Positions 61,321 to 64,000 of a DNA stretch of 64,000 nt are shown here, piece by piece. The position numbers and the translations under genes were made by a program. The notes beneath the pieces were generated by a model, which worked only from the letters and a program-made list of their open reading frames with translations, searched no databases and was not told where the DNA came from. How positions within the stretch are numbered: position 1 is the first letter of the stretch; every line of letters begins with the position of its first letter. Location of the stretch: positions 36,268,436 through 36,332,435 of the forward strand of contig OZ023273.1 in the NCBI GenBank assembly GCA_964007475.1, written 5' to 3'. The DNA is from Hybos culiciformis (taxonomy: Eukaryota; Arthropoda; Insecta; Diptera; Hybotidae).

Positions 61321-64000
61321 TAAAATGTTTCCAATGAACTTTTAACTTTTTAATGGCGCTTGAAATTTGAAAAAGTCTAATCATCGCGAGTGTCAGAGGA
61401 CTTCACTTTTACAATGGGGTACTACTTTTTCTTTTTAATATTTTCAGAAATTTTAAAATAAACAATTCTTTCCGTATTTTATATCAAAAACTTGAAACAA
61501 AATGATATATCTTGCCGTCATAAAATAAATAATTTTTAAAAGTTTCTGCGAACATAATCTACGTAATAACCTGCATTGACAAAACATGAAAAGAAAACAA
61601 AAAAAAACAAAAAAATTAAACAAAATAACACATAAAACCCAAAATAATTTTGTTAAACCTTTAATGCTGGAAAATCTTTTAGGAATATCTTTCTTTTTCT
61701 TGTTTTAATTGTTCAAGAGCTTTATCGATTAATTTTTGGTTAGAAAAAAAAAAAAACAAAAAAATTTATTACACAAAAAAAAAAGATAAGGAAAAGTTAA
61801 ATGCTGTATGATTTTTGATAAAATTAGCGCTTTTTTTTTTCTTTCTTTTCTTATATAACTTTTACTTAAATTTTCTGATGAAATGGTTAATTAAACGGGT
61901 TAAAAAATTGGTTTAATGAATGAGGATCAAGAAAGTGAAATATTTGATAATAAAAAAAAATTGAAAATAATTTTCTATTCTCTCTATTAGAGGAATTAGA
62001 TATTTCCATTTTTTTTTTTTTTTAATTTCCTATTCTTAAGTAATTAATTACTCCCTTCTGTCAGTCAATTTAATAGTGAAATATTTTACGTACCTAAAGT
62101 AATTAAAATACTGAATTTTGTGAGGCATTAAATTTTTAATGCAATAAAGTTAACAGAGGAATTTAATTTAATTTTAGTTTAATGAAATCCTATATAAATG
62201 AAATAAAGAATTGAAAAATCTCTTTATAGTAAAAGATCACAAGGATAGTTTAGGGCTCTTATTAATTTTTGAAAATTTAAATTTTTTATTTTTATGGGAA
62301 CACAAGGATAGACAAATATGTTTCAAAAATTAAAATTTTTCTTTATATTACGTAATGTATGAAAAAAAAAAATGTTATTATTCTAATATTTTTAGGAAAA
62401 ATGTTAAAAAATTAAAATATGTGTAAGTATAAATTAATGAATATGTTGTACATGTATGTACCATTAAAACATAAATAATTTTCATTTTATGTCTATACCT
62501 AATACAAGAAAAACTTACAATGAAACAATGTTTTGTCTTTCTCAAATAAAAATTTATGTGTTAAATTGAGAAAAAATCCATAAATTTCCATATCAAATAG
62601 CAAAAAAAAAAAAAAAACACATAAAAATGCGTCTTTTGTCGTCTGGAAAATTTTTGTCTGCTCTATAAATATTCTAGAGGAAATAAATTAGAAAATCACC
62701 AATTTCAGTGAACAGATTGTCAATTTCTTGGATCTAAAAACCTCTGATAAATATTTGTTTTAAGTGGGTGTTGCTCTAAAATTTTATTCTCTTACATACA
62801 TATAACTTAATTTCCTTCTAAACGAAAATATATTGATAAATAAATCACTTTATCGCATAAATAAACATTTTTTACCACGACTACCGTACTATACAAAATT
62901 TTTAATTCCACCTTCATGTTGATATATCCCTACATTTCTTTTACACGTATGTATATAATAATAGGAGAAAAGGAATATAGTCTGCAAAAGTTTTGGTTCT
63001 AAAACTAATTCTTAAGTAATAAAATATAATTATAGAACCAAGTTGATACTTCCACGGACGAAATGTTACTGAGGTAGTTCTAAACAATGAAAAGGTTTTT
63101 GCTTAAAAAGGGAAAATATTCGGTGGCTGTCGAATTAGTTAAAAATAAACTCATTACTTACACTGGCAAAATATAGCTTATATGTCACTTATTTAGAAAA
63201 TTCATAAATTCTTCACGCAGTATAAATAAATTGTTTTACACCAAACAATCTGTATAATTAACTCAAGGGACTTAAGTGGGACTAAAGTGTATAAATAAAA
63301 ATTCTAATATAAAATTTTTAAACCAGTAGTGTCTTAAAAAAAAATATATAAATTACTTTTATTGCTGATCTTATACACATCTTTATGTTTGCAAACTTAA
63401 TCTTATGTTCTATGTTCTATCAAGCACAGCATAACAAACTTTGTTGTTAAACATTTATGAGTTTACTATAAAAATTGGTGTTAGTAAACTTATCTGATTT
63501 CAGAACGACAAAATAAAACACAATCTTTTATTGTTTTTTTTCGTTACAAAAAAAAAAAGTGAATAAATAAGAATTAACACGGCTTAAAAAAATATAGAAA
63601 TGTCTGCATTAGTGCAATTGAAATAAAACTAGTATAAATAAATAAAACAAAAACTTTCAAACTAAGCAAAGCTTCTTCTTTTAATGAAGAAACAATTTTT
63701 TTTTTTTTTTTTTTAAGAAAAAAGCAATATCAGACTTTTATCCTTTTTAAGTATTGAAATGACAGAAAAAACAATTTTCTTTCAGATTTATTTATATTAT
63801 ATTTTTGTTCAAAAAAAAAAATTATTGCTTAAATTTATCAAAAACACAAACTTGTAGCCTTTTAGATTTCCAGAACATACAGTAAACTTATTCGAAAATC
63901 GTATGTTCTTTATCTATTTCGATTTTATTTACTAAAATGTTTTTCAATTCCACTCATATGAACTGGTTTCAACGATATTACATGACAGTGACTCCGCTCG
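61321..64000. other. AT-rich interval to the window end
   Basis: No gene, RNA or element is recognised. The interval is rich in A/T homopolymers (for example near 62010, 62600 and 63697). Confidence 0.45.

Noticed and set aside
1..64000. CRISPR arrays, operons, ribosome binding sites
   Set aside because: The DNA is eukaryotic; the motif arrays found are irregularly spaced and in both orientations, unlike CRISPR.
1..64000. tRNA and rRNA genes
   Set aside because: I looked by eye for B-box-like GGTTCGAATCC strings and conserved rRNA segments and saw none; a covariance-model scan would be decisive.

Overview
The window is eukaryotic nuclear DNA from an insect, most likely a fly (Diptera). Three lines of sequence support this. 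The base composition is extremely AT-rich with many A/T homopolymers. Protein-coding genes are interrupted by GT-AG introns. The three recognisable protein families (an IDH3-gamma-like fragment, an M13 neprilysin-like peptidase and an antigen-5/CAP protein) carry insect-like motifs. The order-level call is inference. A run of exactly 200 Ns at 49733-49932 marks a scaffold join.

Layout: (1) 1-2050, minus strand: the first half of an isocitrate dehydrogenase [NAD] gamma-like protein, running in frame into an unrelated Ser/Thr-rich tail. The tail splices in phase to one more exon at the window edge. (2) 2050-21744: a gene-poor tract holding a Mutator-like element with motif-array inverted repeats and a transposase remnant (4162-4825), an AGTC/GACT-rich block (5250-6105), a PIF/Harbinger-like MITE (10454-10806), a partial foldback repeat (11994-12206) and a hAT-like MITE (13706-14070). 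(3) 21745-26454, plus strand: a complete five-exon M13 metallopeptidase of 733 residues. (4) 26455-54880: a long desert with a 479-bp MITE (28526-29004), a 388-bp palindrome whose GC-rich core is a perfect inverted repeat without a loop (31361-31748), a second and larger foldback copy (42721-43726), a (TA)n tract, the N gap, and a 2.5-kb inverted-repeat-bounded structure filled with tandem repeats and a nested 122-bp MITE (50758-53251). (5) 54881-55785, plus strand: an antigen-5-like CAP gene with a well-placed TATA box and initiator. (6) 55786-64000: a decayed hAT transposon with the dimerisation-domain part of its transposase (56515-57507), a TA-flanked pogo/Tigger-like MITE (59790-60139), and an element built almost entirely from CGCGGTTAT motifs in both orientations (60574-61320).

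The genes do not form a pathway. The two intact genes both encode predicted secreted or surface proteins (a peptidase and a CAP protein) and look like independent loci in repeat-rich intergenic DNA. The most unusual content is non-coding: a dense collection of non-autonomous DNA transposons, several with readable target-site duplications, and two elements whose ends are made of short spaced motif arrays. No tRNA, rRNA or CRISPR was recognised.
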